Source: Falciphora oryzae | Lineage: Eukaryota > Ascomycota > Sordariomycetes > Magnaporthales > Magnaporthaceae | DNA: 64,000 nt | Assembly (NCBI GenBank): GCA_000733355.1 | Contig: JNVV01000022.1 | Coordinates: 269,319 to 333,318 of the forward strand | Reading direction: 5' to 3' | Part shown: in pieces, positions 11,683 through 23,200 of the stretch | Position numbering within the stretch: the stretch's first letter is position 1 | How the letters are laid out: each line of letters opens with the position of its first letter | Translations under genes and position numbers: made by a program | The notes under the pieces: generated by a model | Databases searched by the model: none | Told to the model about the DNA's origin: nothing | What the model saw: the letters and a program-made list of their open reading frames with translations, nothing else

Positions 11683-12382
11683 ACTGCCTCGCAATTGGGG
11701 ATGGCGCTGATAAGAGGGGAGCACTGTATGCCCGCGTGTGCCCACGGCTCTCTTAGCGGGTGGCTCTGTGAGACTGTAGTGCTGCAGTCGACACTGTGAG
11801 ATCGCAGCTGCAGCTTGGCCCACGGTTGAGTGTGCCCAACGAGCGCCGGCCTGTCCTGCCTCGGCGTTTTGGCGAAGCTAGGGGATGACCGGGCCGAGGC
11901 ACGCCGCCAGACGCGTATAAACAGGGTTAGGGTTGAAAGCGTGCCGACAATAAAATAGGAACCCGTTTATAGTTTCCGGTTCTGAAAAGGGCGTGCCTGG
12001 CAGAATGTTCAGCCGCTCATTCACGTAGAACGCCTTCCGTATGTTGGTCAAGGGTGCGTCGGTCGACATCGTGAGACCGAAAAAGAGTCGAATCCAGCCG
12101 CCGTTTTGGGCCACCGTCTCAAAACCTTCCCGTCTTGGAGGCTCCGCCAGCGCGGAGTCGGATCACGTAATCGGAGACGGGGGTGTGGGGCTAGCCATAC
12201 TTCCACGCCCACCCAAGACTTGTTCCTGAGGATCCCTGTCGCGGCGCCAAATTCTTTGCTTCCATCTCGGAGAGGAGCCCCCGCCGCCGACTTCGACTGC
12301 CATCACACTCGCTCACGCGCGCATCACCAGCCTTGCGACCTACCTACCCACCCACATACCGCCCACTTAATCACAGCAAACC
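11683..12382. promoter_or_regulatory. Divergent promoter region between HIT gene and RPB12
   Basis: 700 bp between two outward-facing start codons. The side next to RPB12 is rich in CACC/ACCTACC words, as is common in fungal 5' leaders. No TATA box or other defined site can be pinned down. No protein-like frame. Confidence 0.45.
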
Positions 12383-12731
12383 ATGTCCCGCGAGGAGTAC
12401 CAGATCCCGACCGCGCCCTCGGGCTCGCACCAGGGCGGCGGCGGCATGGGCATGGGCGGCGGCAGCAACTCGATGGTGACCCAGGGCAGCCCCATCCTCT
12501 ACAGCTGCGGCGACTGCGGCTACAAGTTCGAGCTCAAGCGCGCCGACGCCATCCGCTGCACCGAGTGCGGCTGTCGCGTGCTCTACAAAAACCGCACGAA
12601 CCGGTGAGTGTTGCGGCGCACCGCGGCCCGCCCTTGGGGGGGCGGAACAGGCGTCGGAGGACGTCGTGGGAATGCGCATAGACTAACCTCCATCCTCCTC
12701 TTCCAGCATGATCGAGTTCGAGGCGCGATGA
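12383..12731 (+). CDS. RPB12: DNA-directed RNA polymerases I, II and III subunit RPABC4 (RPB12)
   Basis: Small zinc-ribbon subunit shared by the three nuclear RNA polymerases; 81 residues in two exons, 12383-12603 and 12707-12731. The intron is 103 nt (GTGAGT, branch CTAAC, acceptor TTCCAG) and splits the final arginine region, so the second exon encodes only the end of NRMIEFEAR. The ribbon cysteines are intact: CGDCGYKF and CTECGCRVLYKNRTNR. The Gly/Met-rich N-terminal 35 residues are longer than in yeast Rpc10 but usual for filamentous fungi. The very short second exon would be missed by a frame-only search. It is convergent with GPN1, which acts in RNA polymerase II nuclear import. Confidence 0.95.
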
Positions 12732-13193
12732 GCTCCGATGTCTCTCGTATTCCGGCGTGGATTCCGAGGCATTGGAGGACAAAGGAACCATCGTGGAGCA
12801 AATGCCACAACCTCGACCAACGTTACGCTGTTTTGCGAAAGCACCGTCTGGGTGTGATATGACACACGCGTACCCGTTCGGTGCTGATGTCTCGCCTAGA
12901 CTTTTATGATGAATTAGGTCACGGAGTTTGGAGTTCACGAGGTTAGATTGAACGAACGAAAGAACCCTTGGATTCCATCTGTGGAAATCGATATCCATTC
13001 TCTAGTTTACTTGGTTTTGGTATCACATGGAAAATAACTATGAAAAAAAAAAAAAAAAAAACCCAAACCAACGCCGCCGTATGCTCCCCTCCCTCACTGT
13101 TGATGCAAATTTCCCCTTTGTCAGACATGCCATCAAAACTATCAGAATCCAGTTATTTTGACAACCCCTCCCACTCCGCCGGAACAGCAGCAA
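12732..13193. other. Convergent 3' spacer with A19 tract
   Basis: 462 bp between the RPB12 and GPN1 stop codons. It contains a run of 19 A at 13043-13061 and no protein-like frame. Both 3' untranslated regions must lie here. Confidence 0.55.
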
Positions 13194-14507
13194 TTACTGG
13201 CTGCTCTGGTGTCGCAGGTAGTTCGCAAAGCTGATGTCCTGGTTCTTGGCCGCCAGGGCATCATTCACGGCAGCCTCGTAGCGTGCCTGGAGGCCCTCGT
13301 TGTCCATCTCGTCATCATCGGCGGAGTCGTCCGAGTCGATGGTGTCGACCCGCTTGCCCAGCTCGGCGATTGCCGGATCTTCCTGCTCCTCCTCTTGCCC
13401 CTTGCCCTTGCCGGCGGCGGCCGCCTTCCTGTCTCCGGCAAATGACATGCCCTTCATCATCTTCTCAAGCTCCTGCTCGCGAATAAGCTTCTTGGCCTCC
13501 TCGCGCTCCTCGCGACGGCGTTCCAGCTCAGGCTGGTAATCACGGCGGAACTCTTCCGCTTTGGTGGCGACAGCGGCGAAGAAGTCGTCGGTGCCAGCGC
13601 CCGTCATGGAGCTCACGCCGACGACGCTAAGGTGCGCGTAAAACTCCTCCAGCATCATGCTCATGCTGTTGAGAAGGCTGCTCATATATCCGCTGCCGCC
13701 GGCCCCCGTCTCACCCTCTGCGGAGCCGAAGGCGTTGTTCTCTTCGTCCTTGCGCAGGGCGGTCTGGAAGGCCTCGAAGTCGGTCATCCACTCCTTGGCG
13801 AAGGAGGCATCGGCCACGTCGGTCTTGTTGAAAACCAGTATCATGGGCAGCTTGGTCTTGTACAGGATACTGCAGGCGTAGAGCATGTTGCTCATGAAAG
13901 TGCTCGTTGAACGGGTGCGCGGGGTGTCGACGATGTATGCGATGACGGTGGGGAAGGACGAGGCGAGCGACTCGAGCAGGATTGTGCCACTGGCGGACCA
14001 GACAAAGGCCTCGATCTGGCCGGGGGTGTCAACCAGAATGTGGTTGATAGGCTTGCGGCCTGCGTTCTCCTCGTTCCTAGCCGTGCGCTTCTCAAGCAGG
14101 TCGATAACCTGGTCAACCTTAGTGGCGAAGAGGTTGAGCGCTGTAAGGATACCGCCGTTGGGGCCGAGGTTGTACTGCTTCATAACCTCCTTGTAGTTGA
14201 CCGAGTCGCGAATGTCGATATTACTGTCGAATGGCACGTTGAGCACTGCCGGGTCGAGGTTGATGACGTAGGGGGGGTCCTTCTTGCCGTGGAGGTGCGC
14301 GTTTATACGTTGCATGAAGGTGGTCTTTCCGGATCCTATCACATGAGATATATCTCATTAGCATAGATTCCACGCCGCAACTCGGGGGCCTCGCGGTTGG
14401 ATGGCAAGGCAGAGCAAGGAACGCGACTAACCTGCCATGCCGACGCACACGACAGTGACCGGCTTCTCCGCCTGGCTGGGAGCCGTTGATGTCGCTTCTG
14501 ATGCCAT
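13194..14507 (-). CDS. NPA3: GPN-loop GTPase 1 (NPA3), RNA polymerase II import factor
   Basis: GTPase of 405 residues that, in yeast and man, is needed for assembly and nuclear entry of RNA polymerase II. Exons are 14507-14432 and 14335-13194; the 96-nt intron splits the P-loop codon, so that VCVGMAG joins SGKTTFMQR to give an intact Walker A (GMAGSGKTT). Further marks are [20 protein letters not shown], the diagnostic GPN loop LGPNGGI, the G3 DTPGQIE and the G4 NKTD. The C-terminal third is charged coiled coil followed by an acidic tail ([13 protein letters not shown]). It is divergent from CWF19 and convergent with RPB12, its functional partner's subunit. Confidence 0.96.
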
Positions 14508-14944
14508 GATTATGAATATGTATACCGGCACGGGCCTAGAGGCAAAAAGGGTGTGAGGGTGGTGGTCCCAAGTTGCGAGGTTGCCGTCGCCGTCGAAATT
14601 CAGAGCGGGGTATCGCAGGATGGAATTTTGTTCGGGCAATGGATTTGAGCTCGATGACGGCGGCGTGGTGCCAACTCGCAGCGCCCCGCAGGCAGCTTGC
14701 AGTGGAGCTTTCGCCCGCAGTCGTCGCGCGCGGAGCTGTCGACAGGGGTCTGCCGATTTTTCGGTCCTTGACATCACACCATAAACGCGCGGCGCCGGGT
14801 TTTCTCCCCAGCCTCATTCTACGGCCAGACCCCTTCGACCACGATTTCGCGTAAAATCCTACCCGGGCAATTGACTGCCTGGCTCCTGAGAGATTACGCA
14901 TTTTGCGGACCCGTGGTCACCGAACTCCGCCACTCTTAGCCGCC
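14508..14944. promoter_or_regulatory. Bidirectional promoter between GPN1 and CWF19
   Basis: 437 bp between two outward-facing start codons of conserved housekeeping genes. It must carry both promoters. No TATA box is evident, and no individual factor-binding site can be supported. Confidence 0.5.
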
Positions 14945-17173
14945 ATGGATGGACTAGACGAGTTCGAGAAGCAGCTGGCGGCTGACAAGGCCGAGAGAGA
15001 GCGCGAACAAGAACGCGCCGATCGAAAGGAGAAGCGCCGCCATCACGAGCATCGTCGCGACAGGTCATCCGACAGGAAACATGACCGCGAGAGGCGCCGG
15101 GAAAGGGATGGGGACCGCGATGGCGATGGGGAACGATCAAGTCGCCGCGACCGCGACCGCGACCATGACCACGACCGCCATCGCTACAAGCACCGGCGCC
15201 GTCACTCCGGGGATCGCGAGGACGACAGCCACCGGAGCAAGCGCTCTCGCCACGGGCGCGAGGACGAGGCCCAGGAGGAAGGAAGCTCGAGGCACAGGCA
15301 CCGACACAGGCCCGCGTCTCCCAGTCGACGGCATCGTGACTGCGACGATGGTTCAGACGAGCCCGAGTACAAAAAATCGCACGACCCCAAAGAGGGACTG
15401 CCTCTCCCTGACAAGGAGACACCGTCGGCCGAGACGTCACGCCCAGTCAGGGACTCGTGGATGACGGCCCCTTCTGCCCTGGATGTCGACTACATGCACC
15501 GGCCGCGCCCTGACAAGCCGGTAGAAAAGCCAAAGCCTGAGCAACGGGCCATTTCACAACGCGAGCTCAATGGCGGTGTCCTAGCAGAGCTAAACAGCGG
15601 CAAGACTTGGGAGGAGATTGATGTCCCCACCCAAAACAAGGTCGGATATACCTTTGGAGACGAAGGTTCGCAGTGGCGCTTAACCAAGCTGAAAGGCGTC
15701 TACGACACTGCCAAGCGCACCGGCAAATCCATCGATGAGGTTGGCGCGGAGGTTTTTGGTAGCCTCCGCGAGTTCGACAATGCGCGGGAGGAGAGAATAG
15801 AGATGGATAGGAGGAAAACCTATGGCAAGGGGTACGTCGGCAAGGAAACTCCTACTGGCGAGCTCTACCGCGAGAGGGAGGAGAAGGAGGCCATAGACCA
15901 GCCCCACCACATGTCCGCTCAAGACTCGCCGCCGGCGGAACAGGGCGCCGTGATGGAGCAACCGCCGGCCGCGCGTCTAGACCAGACAGCCCTGAACAGA
16001 ATGCGTGCGGCCATGATGAAGGCGAAGCTGCGCAGAGCCCCCGATGCCGAGAAGCTTGAGGCCGAATACAACGCGGCCATGGAATCCTTCAAATCAGGTG
16101 CTAGCAACGAACGCGCCGTCGTGCTGGACGCCTCGCACAGCCGCATGCTGGCGGGCGGGCCGCGTGCCGAGACCAAGGCGGTGGACACCAAGCGCGGTCG
16201 CGAGCGCGGCACCGTGGTGGCCAATGAGGACATGAGCGTCGACGACATGGTGCGCGAGGAGCGGCGGACGCGGGGCCAGGCCGGGGGCGAGGGCATGCGG
16301 ATGGCGGAACGGATCGCGCGCGACGGCAAGTTCGACAACGACCTCGAGTACATGGACGAGAACGCGGAGCGGCTGGCCAAGCGGACCCACAAGACGGACG
16401 CAGCGCTCAAGGCAGCCGCCGTCGGCGAGTTCCAGCGCGTCAACAAGATCCTCGACTCGTGCCCGCTCTGCCACCACGAAGACCGCGAGCCGCCGCGCGA
16501 CCAGCCAATTGCGCCCGTGGTGTCACTGGCCACGCGCGTCTACCTCACGCTCGCGCCGGAGCCCGAGCTTAATGGAGCCGAGGGCGGCGCCGTTATTGTG
16601 CCGCTCAGCCACCGGCAGAACCTGCTCGAGTGCGACGACGATGAATGGGAAGAGATCCGGAACTTTATGAAGTCGCTCACGCGCCTCTGCCACGAACAGG
16701 GGCGCGAGGTGCTCTTCTACGAGAACGCGGCGGCGCCCCGGCGGCGCATGCACGCGGCCATGGTGGCGGTGCCGATCCCCTACGACCAGGGCGACACGGC
16801 GCCGGCCTTCTTCCGCGAGGCCATGTTGTCGACCGAGGAGGAGTGGTCGCAGCACAAGAAATACATCGACACGGGCAAGAAGGCTCGCGAGGGCCTGGGC
16901 CGCATGGCGTTCCGGAAGAGCATCGCCAAGGAGGCGCCCTACTTCCACGTCTGGTTCAACCTCGACGGCGGGCTGGGCCACGTGGTCGAGGATGAGACCA
17001 GGTGGCCGCGGGGCGACCTGTTCGCTCGGGAAATCATCGGCGGCATGCTGGACTCGGACGTCGACGTCATCAAGAAGCAGGGGCGTTGGACTAAGCAGGA
17101 CAACCGAGTCGATGACTTTAAGAAGCGATGGCGCAAGTTTGATTGGACTAGGGTGTTGGCTGAGGGGCAGTAG
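14945..17173 (+). CDS. CWF19-like spliceosome/lariat-debranching-associated protein
   Basis: Single-exon protein of 742 residues, the CWF19L2-type nuclear RNA-processing factor. The first 150 residues are an RD/RE/SR-like basic-acidic repeat (HDRERRRERDGDRDGDG). The C-terminal half carries the CwfJ_C_1 region (ILDSCPLCHH, VVSLATRVYLTL, IVPLSHRQNLLECDDDEW, FYENAAAPRRRMHAAM), an HIT-like fold, followed by the CwfJ_C_2 region (PYFHVWFNLDGGLGHVVED, DVIKKQGRWTKQDNR). Members associate with late spliceosomes or the debranching enzyme Dbr1. The start at 14945 has a strong context (GCCGCCATGG). An ATG 42 nt upstream in frame is less likely. It is divergent from GPN1 and convergent with the ubiquitin E2. 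Confidence 0.94.
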   Translation: MDGLDEFEKQLAADKAEREREQERADRKEKRRHHEHRRDRSSDRKHDRERRRERDGDRDGDGERSSRRDRDRDHDHDRHRYKHRRRHSGDREDDSHRSKRSRHGREDEAQEEGSSRHRHRHRPASPSRRHRDCDDGSDEPEYKKSHDPKEGLPLPDKETPSAETSRPVRDSWMTAPSALDVDYMHRPRPDKPVEKPKPEQRAISQRELNGGVLAELNSGKTWEEIDVPTQNKVGYTFGDEGSQWRLTKLKGVYDTAKRTGKSIDEVGAEVFGSLREFDNAREERIEMDRRKTYGKGYVGKETPTGELYREREEKEAIDQPHHMSAQDSPPAEQGAVMEQPPAARLDQTALNRMRAAMMKAKLRRAPDAEKLEAEYNAAMESFKSGASNERAVVLDASHSRMLAGGPRAETKAVDTKRGRERGTVVANEDMSVDDMVREERRTRGQAGGEGMRMAERIARDGKFDNDLEYMDENAERLAKRTHKTDAALKAAAVGEFQRVNKILDSCPLCHHEDREPPRDQPIAPVVSLATRVYLTLAPEPELNGAEGGAVIVPLSHRQNLLECDDDEWEEIRNFMKSLTRLCHEQGREVLFYENAAAPRRRMHAAMVAVPIPYDQGDTAPAFFREAMLSTEEEWSQHKKYIDTGKKAREGLGRMAFRKSIAKEAPYFHVWFNLDGGLGHVVEDETRWPRGDLFAREIIGGMLDSDVDVIKKQGRWTKQDNRVDDFKKRWRKFDWTRVLAEGQ

Positions 17174-17582
17174 GACCCCCTACCAAGGTCCTGTTTTGGC
17201 ATATGGTTTCGGTTTCTCCGGTCCCCTTGAAGACAGGCTGTGGAGAATGATCGGAGGAGACAGTTTAGCAGAAGCTCAGATACTGTAACAACCCGGTGTA
17301 ATTGCCGGGCTCCTCCATTGATAACACGACATGCTCCTATGCCAACGAGCGACAAAGGTTATTGACTTCCACTTGGGTGCCTTCCACCGTTTTTGCAGGC
17401 CCTTGCCGTCACTCCATACCGCATCGTCCACGACCGAAGTCCCATATCCACCCCATTCAACCATCCAAATCGTGCGTGCACGACTCTCGCGTGTCTCTCG
17501 TGAGAACTAGAGTCTTCGTTGAAGCACAGCCCATCACCCCATGGTGCCCTCGGAACCCAGGTCGCCATCTCGACGCCGACTC
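17174..17582. other. Convergent 3' spacer
   Basis: 409 bp between the stop codons of CWF19 and the E2 gene. Only 3' untranslated sequence is expected; no further gene is visible. Confidence 0.55.
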
Positions 17583-18150
17583 TCACTTGGCCGGCGGGGG
17601 CGCGATGGGAGCCTCGTTGAAAACCGGCGGGCTCTTAGCGTACCTGGTCACGTAGCTCTTTGCATTCTTCTCAAACTCCTTGCGGTTGTTCTTGTACTCG
17701 TCCGCGATCCTGGCCTCGAGCGGGTCGTCGGGCTGGGGCTCGACGAGCAGGGCGCGGACGGCCTCGAGGACGCCCAGTAGCTTGCTGGCGGGCTTCCAGT
17801 TCTCGGGCTTGAGGACCGAGAGGCAGATGTTGCCGACGCTGTCATTCGTCACGTTGGGGTGGTAGATGCGCGTCGCGAAGGTGACGAGCGGCGGCTTGAA
17901 CGGGTAGTCGGACGGCAGCGACACGACGAGCCCGTACTGGCCGCCCGCGTAGGCCGAGCCCGCCGGGCCCTGGAGCGTCACGTGCCACAGGAACAGGTCG
18001 GACTCGAACGGCACCGTGATGGCCATGCCGGCCGGCGGGTTGGCCATGCACTCGGCCAGCTCCTGTGCGGGTGAGAGGTCAGATATCGCGAGTCAAATGA
18101 GATGCGCGATATACGTTGCTTACCTTTTGGACTCGTTTGGTGGAGGCCAT
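17583..18150 (-). CDS. Ubiquitin-conjugating enzyme E2 (UBC4/5-like fold)
   Basis: E2 enzyme of 168 residues in two exons: 18150-18124 (nine codons, MASTKRVQK) and 18062-17583, with a 61-nt intron beginning GTAAGC. The catalytic core is complete: YPFKPP, RIYHPN with the HPN motif at 77-79, and the active cysteine C89 in NICLSVLKPENWKPA, followed by LLVEPQPDDPLE. A basic/proline-rich tail of about 18 residues (AKSPPVFNEAPIAPPPAK) extends beyond the E2 fold. It accepts ubiquitin from E1 and passes it to E3 or substrate. The tail and the NDSVGN loop differ from canonical UBC4, so it may be a separate fungal paralogue; I leave the symbol blank. Confidence 0.93.
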
Positions 18151-18943
18151 GGTGACTGCCTCGTCGTCGTGAGACGTCTCGAGGAGGAAGTGATGGCGTG
18201 GCGCAGGAGATGGAGATGAATGGAATGTTAAAAGTAACTTGGTAGGTAGCTTTCTAGCCGTGAGTCTTGGGGGTCTTGGTTATATATCACGAGACTGCTT
18301 GGCCTCGATGTTGGGCGCTCAACCACGTGGACTTGGGAATTACCACCGGGAAGTTCTAATTGACCTTTCTACGCCCAAAATCCTGCCAGCTGCGATGAAT
18401 GCGAGGGACGCGATATGGAAACACGGGACCGAGGCTCGCGGGGCTTTTATGTGACACGGATGGTATTTCTTTGTGCACACAGACCAAATCTGAGTCTGTT
18501 TGATCTTTTTTATAATAGGCACAGTCGTCCTCCGAGAAAACTCGATGCGATGAGAAAGAGATTCTGGGGCTCCTGCTTTCCCAGCCTGGTGGTGTCTGCC
18601 TGCGTTGGCGGATGACTGGCGCGGGGCATTGCGGCCAACAGGGTCCCCGTAGAAGGCGCCTAACTGTCAGCCCAGACAGACGTCAGGGCGCAAACGCCCC
18701 GACCAAGACCCCTGTGATGCTCCCTGCAGCGGGGCCAAATTGAGCGGCGCGTCACAACCAGCAGCAAAAGCACAGACTTCTCTGTGCAGTCGCTCACCGA
18801 CACACGCCCAGGGGTGAATTCCGTGAATGATTCTCGACCCCTCCTCGCTGGACCGCAACACCGCCGCCCCTGAATCGAGCATCGAAACAGATTCGTCTCA
18901 GCCGCATTTCTTAGAGCGAGTCCTGCCTGCTGCTGCCGCTGAC

Positions 18944-18974
<31 letters not shown>

Positions 18975-19231
18975 CTCCTCTCCGCCAACAGAGTCGCAAA
19001 TTGCTCCCCGTCGGGCCGCACGACATGTCGGGCTTCTAAAGACACACAAACCCGAGTCCCGCCTTCTTCAATTGGCCATACAAGAACCGCACGCCCGAGC
19101 TGTGCCCCCCTCGCTAATCGGCATCTCTCTCCTTCCTCCACGCATCAACCCCAACCCCAGCCCCCAGCGGCAGCAGCCCCTTCCTTCACACAGCGACAAC
19201 AAGACAAACAAACAAACAAAAAGCCGCCACG
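18151..19231. other. Divergent spacer with T27 tract
   Basis: About 1.1 kb between the outward-facing E2 and coactosin-like genes. It contains a run of 27 T at 18948-18974 about 260 nt upstream of the coactosin start, and a CAAA-rich leader (AACAAACAAACAAAAAG) directly before that ATG. No protein-like frame or RNA gene is evident. Confidence 0.5.
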
Positions 19232-19681
19232 ATGAACCGGGAGGTCAAGGTCGACACGCACGAGATCCTCGAGGCGTACGAGAAGGTGCGGTCCGACAAG
19301 GACGAGACCAACTGGCTGCTGCTGTCCAACGCCTCGGGCAAGGACAAGGAGCTGACGCTGACGGCGACGGGCACGGGCGGGCTCGACGAGCTGGCCTCGC
19401 GCTTCGACGAGGCCCAGGGCCAGTTCGGCTACGTGCGCGTCGAGTACGCAAACGACAGCGAGAGCACCCGCGTCAAGTTCGTCCTCGTCGTCTGGATCGG
19501 CCGCGAGGTGAGGGGCATGCGCATGCGCGGCGTCATCAACGAGACAAACGAGGTCAAGCGCGTCCTCAGCCACTTCAGCTTCGACATCAAGACCGACGAC
19601 AAGGCCGAGCTCAAGACGGCCGACATCGTCCAGAAGCTGAGGCGCGCCGGCGGCGCCGACTACAACGGCGGCCGAGGTTAG
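19232..19681 (+). CDS. Coactosin-like actin-binding protein (ADF-H domain)
   Basis: Single-exon cytoplasmic protein of 149 residues consisting of one ADF/cofilin-homology domain. Typical coactosin features are NREVKVDTHEILEAYEKVRS at the N-terminus, NWLLLSN, FGYVRVEYANDSES, KFVLVVWIG and the long helix VKRVLSHFSFDI, ending in LRRAGGADYNGGRG. Coactosins bind F-actin rather than sever it. The start has the context GCCACGATGA. It is convergent with HIR3. Confidence 0.92.
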   Translation: MNREVKVDTHEILEAYEKVRSDKDETNWLLLSNASGKDKELTLTATGTGGLDELASRFDEAQGQFGYVRVEYANDSESTRVKFVLVVWIGREVRGMRMRGVINETNEVKRVLSHFSFDIKTDDKAELKTADIVQKLRRAGGADYNGGRG

Positions 19682-20285
19682 GTGGCCATGGAGGCCCGCG
19701 AGGGGCGCTCGCTTGTGGTGGGGAAGCGCTCTTCACCGACTTGGGTAGACAGAGAGGCGGCGGGGAGGAAACCAGCGCGGCGTTGGAAGGTCCCTTAGAT
19801 TTTCTCACATACTGAAAACGGAAAATCAAAACAATAGAATCACGCTTGCATAGCAATCCCATTTCTGGAATGCGTCCTTCCGCAGAACTGGGCGTTAGGG
19901 TTTGGCGTTTATACTGGATGCAATAATCTTCGGGGTGTAGTTATCGTCTGGGAGCGGTCGCTCGCTAAGCTCATAAAATCTGCGAGCATTCTACATAGGG
20001 GCGGCAAAGAAACCGACCAAGAAAACATGGAAGAAAAAAAAGCGAAAACATTAACCGCCCTGTGCTGAACACCGTCCTTGGCGTCGCACATGATGCCTGC
20101 CCTGATCTCTTTCGAACTCCGAAAAACAAGAACAAATGAAACCCAGCCCGACTTCTCCGACCCAGAAGACCAGGCCCATATGTAGTCCCAGAAACCACCG
20201 ATAATATCTAACAAATACAGCCTGCTTTTGTGTCAGAGCCAACAAGCAAGGAGTGTAAGCAACATCCATCCAGCCAGTGCCTTGA
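19682..20285. other. Convergent 3' spacer
   Basis: About 0.6 kb between the stop codons of the coactosin-like gene and HIR3. Frames present here are chance openings; nothing else is supported. Confidence 0.55.
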
Positions 20286-23200
20286 TTAAAGATCCTCATC
20301 CTCCTCTTCGTCCACCTCCTCGTCGTCATCGGCTCCGTTGGCGACGTCATCATTACCTTCTTCTTCTGCGTCCTCTTCGGCTTCCTCGAGCTCCTCGTCG
20401 TCATCTTCGTCGTCCTCTGTATCCTCGCCCAGATCTTCCTCTGGACCCTCATCATTATCGTGTCCCTCCTCCTCCCCACCCTCTTGCTCTTTTTCTTGCT
20501 CGTCCTCGTCCATCGGGCTGGCCGGGTCCTCGCTGTCGCTAGTCGCAATCGGTCCAGACTCAACACTGCGGCGCAGGTTCGGGAACATGAGACTGGGAGG
20601 CATGTTGATCTCGTAGTCATCGGGCACGTCGCTGAGGTCGCTCTCGTCATCGGCCGAGTCGTGCAGACTGCCACCGGGGCTGCTAGACCGCTCGCTACCG
20701 CCGTCTGCGCCCAGGTCGTCCTCACCCGTGGCCATGCTAGTGTCCGCGCCGTTGGCGCTCTCGTCGGCACCCTCGTCGTCATCGCCATCCTTCATCTCGA
20801 CATCTCCACCGCCGTCTCCGGCGTTCTCGTGATCGGTGTTGTCATTGTGCTCCTCGTCTTCGTCGTCATCCTGTGCGGTCGCGTCCGCGTTCGGCGTCGT
20901 CCGGCTGTGCCTGCCACTCGACGTCGAGCCAACCCTCGACTTGCGCCCACCGTCGCCGCGGGACGATGCACTGACCGCAGATTTAGGCGGCGGCTCTAGC
21001 GCACGCTGCACCGCCTGCTCGGCCTTGCGAAGAATATCCGGCCGTCGCACACCAGCAGCCCTTCTTGGGCGAGCTGTATGCTCGCCTCCGATCGCAGACT
21101 TATCCGCCCGATCCGGCACCTCGGACCCCGCTCGACTGCTGTTGCGGGTATCTAGAGCGATGAGGAATCCGTCAAGTCCCGAAGGCCGCGGGCCATCCAT
21201 TTCCTCGGCGTTCTTCTCGGCTGCCTCCTTCAGCTTCTGTTGCCGCTCCTCGATTATCTGTGCTGGGTGTTGCCCGGGAAGCTCAGGGGCGATCTCGGTG
21301 TAGAGGCGACTGTAGCAGTCGCTGATGAGGTCGTCAATCGGCGCTGCCTTGGTCAGGTTCGTGTTCAGCTTCTTGAGCTCAATTGCCTCCTTCATGGCAT
21401 CGAAAGCTGCGTGCTGCGCAGTCGCCTTGCCAGCCCACTCCGAGATGCGCTCTCCCATGATCTCGAATTCCTCCATGCTAGTGCTCTTGAACGTCTCCTC
21501 AGTCGTCTCGGTAATCTGATACGCCTGTCTGATCTGCCCGACATAGGCCAGCACACAGCTCTGCCAGAGCTCGTTGAAGTGGTAGAAGTCGACGCCCTTC
21601 TTGCGGATCCGGCGCAGCAGCGCCTCCATGTTGGTCCGATCGTTCATAACAACAAGCAGACGCGTCATGAAGCGCACGTACTGCTCCGTGTAGACATGGT
21701 GACGTCCAGGCCTCTCGGCATCACACTTCCAGACGTTCATCACCATAGTCTTGGTGAACATGGACTCGCGCAGGACCGAGAAGGCGGCCTTGGCTTGCAT
21801 GAGAGTGCCGCCGTTAGCGTCAGTCTCGCTCTGGCCACTGGACGACTCGTCGGCATCGAATAGGATCCTTGCATGTCGGATGATCATGCGGTGCTGCCAG
21901 TTCGACTTGTCCTTATCCCGAAGCTGGCGGAGATACTTGATGACGAACTCCTCCCAGTCTTCGGCCTCGTCCGAGTCGCCAATCAATATCTCTTCGCCGC
22001 GTCGGAGGGCGTACGGCTGCCTCTGCAGGATGTTGGCGGCTTCCTGCGCAGTCGTGTCGCCGCGAGCAACAAGCTTGTACAGAATGGTGAGCAGCTTGTA
22101 GTGTGGCTCCAGAATAGGATCCTGACCATGTCGTGGCTTCGGTAGCCGTGAAACCACCTCCACACTCTTTTCAAGCGACTGAATGAGATCCTCCTTCGTC
22201 GGCTTGGTAAGCCTGATCTTCTCCTGCAAGTCATCATCAGCGGTTTGGTACATTTTCCAGAGGCACTTGGAGTACATGTATGGGCTCCTGTCTTGTTGTT
22301 AGTACTTGTTATCTCTTTCCCAGCTGGGGATCATGGCTGAGGACTTTGTGTGGACCAGGCTGCACTTACTTCCAGTCCTTTGACCGACATTTGGCGGCCT
22401 TCCTGAACAGGTTCGCTGCAAACTTCCAGACCTGGTAAGCTGTCATTTCCATGTGAATGATCTTCTTGTATGTTCCGACAGGGTGCTCAATGAAGAATCT
22501 CTCGAGCTCGCCGTGCTTGAAAGGCTCCATGCCAAAGGGCTCCCGGCTGGAGGCATACATTCGCATGCCAAAGTTGTAATACAGGTCGAAGAGCGCTTCG
22601 GTATCATTCTCGGAAAGCACCCTGGACATTGAGCACGAGTGAGACAGCGCCAGGTTGTAGCAGTGGATGGAGCTGCGCTGAAACTTAAGCAGTTCTGCCC
22701 GATCCTTGTTGATCTTGTCGGCCGTCCAGAGGACAGCTTCGTCAAGTTCGTAGTCGAAGCACTCAGCCAGGCGCAGCCACGCATCCCAGCGATCCGGTGT
22801 GAACTGGATCTGGTTTCGCAAGAAGGCCTGTCCGATACGCAGGTCGTCAGTCGCTCCAGGGCTCTGTCGCCGGTTCAAGTCAACCTGCTTGAACTTGCTG
22901 AAAGCAATCATGCCTAGCAAGAAAAACCAGCCGTGCTTGGCGATACCAGCCTCAGTCGTGGTGACCGTGACAGCATCAATGCTGACCGTGCCCTTCCAGG
23001 CCTGGTACAGGCGCAGGGGGTGGATGGGCTTCTTGAGATACTCGGTGAAGTTGCGCAGATTGTGTATCATCTGAGGGGTCGACTTGGCCTGTCCAATGGC
23101 CTGTTGTATGTGCTCGATGGTCGTTTTGAGCTCCGACTTCAGTAGATCCTTCATCGACATGCGGTTCGCTAACGTGGTGATCTTTTCGACTAGGTTGATG

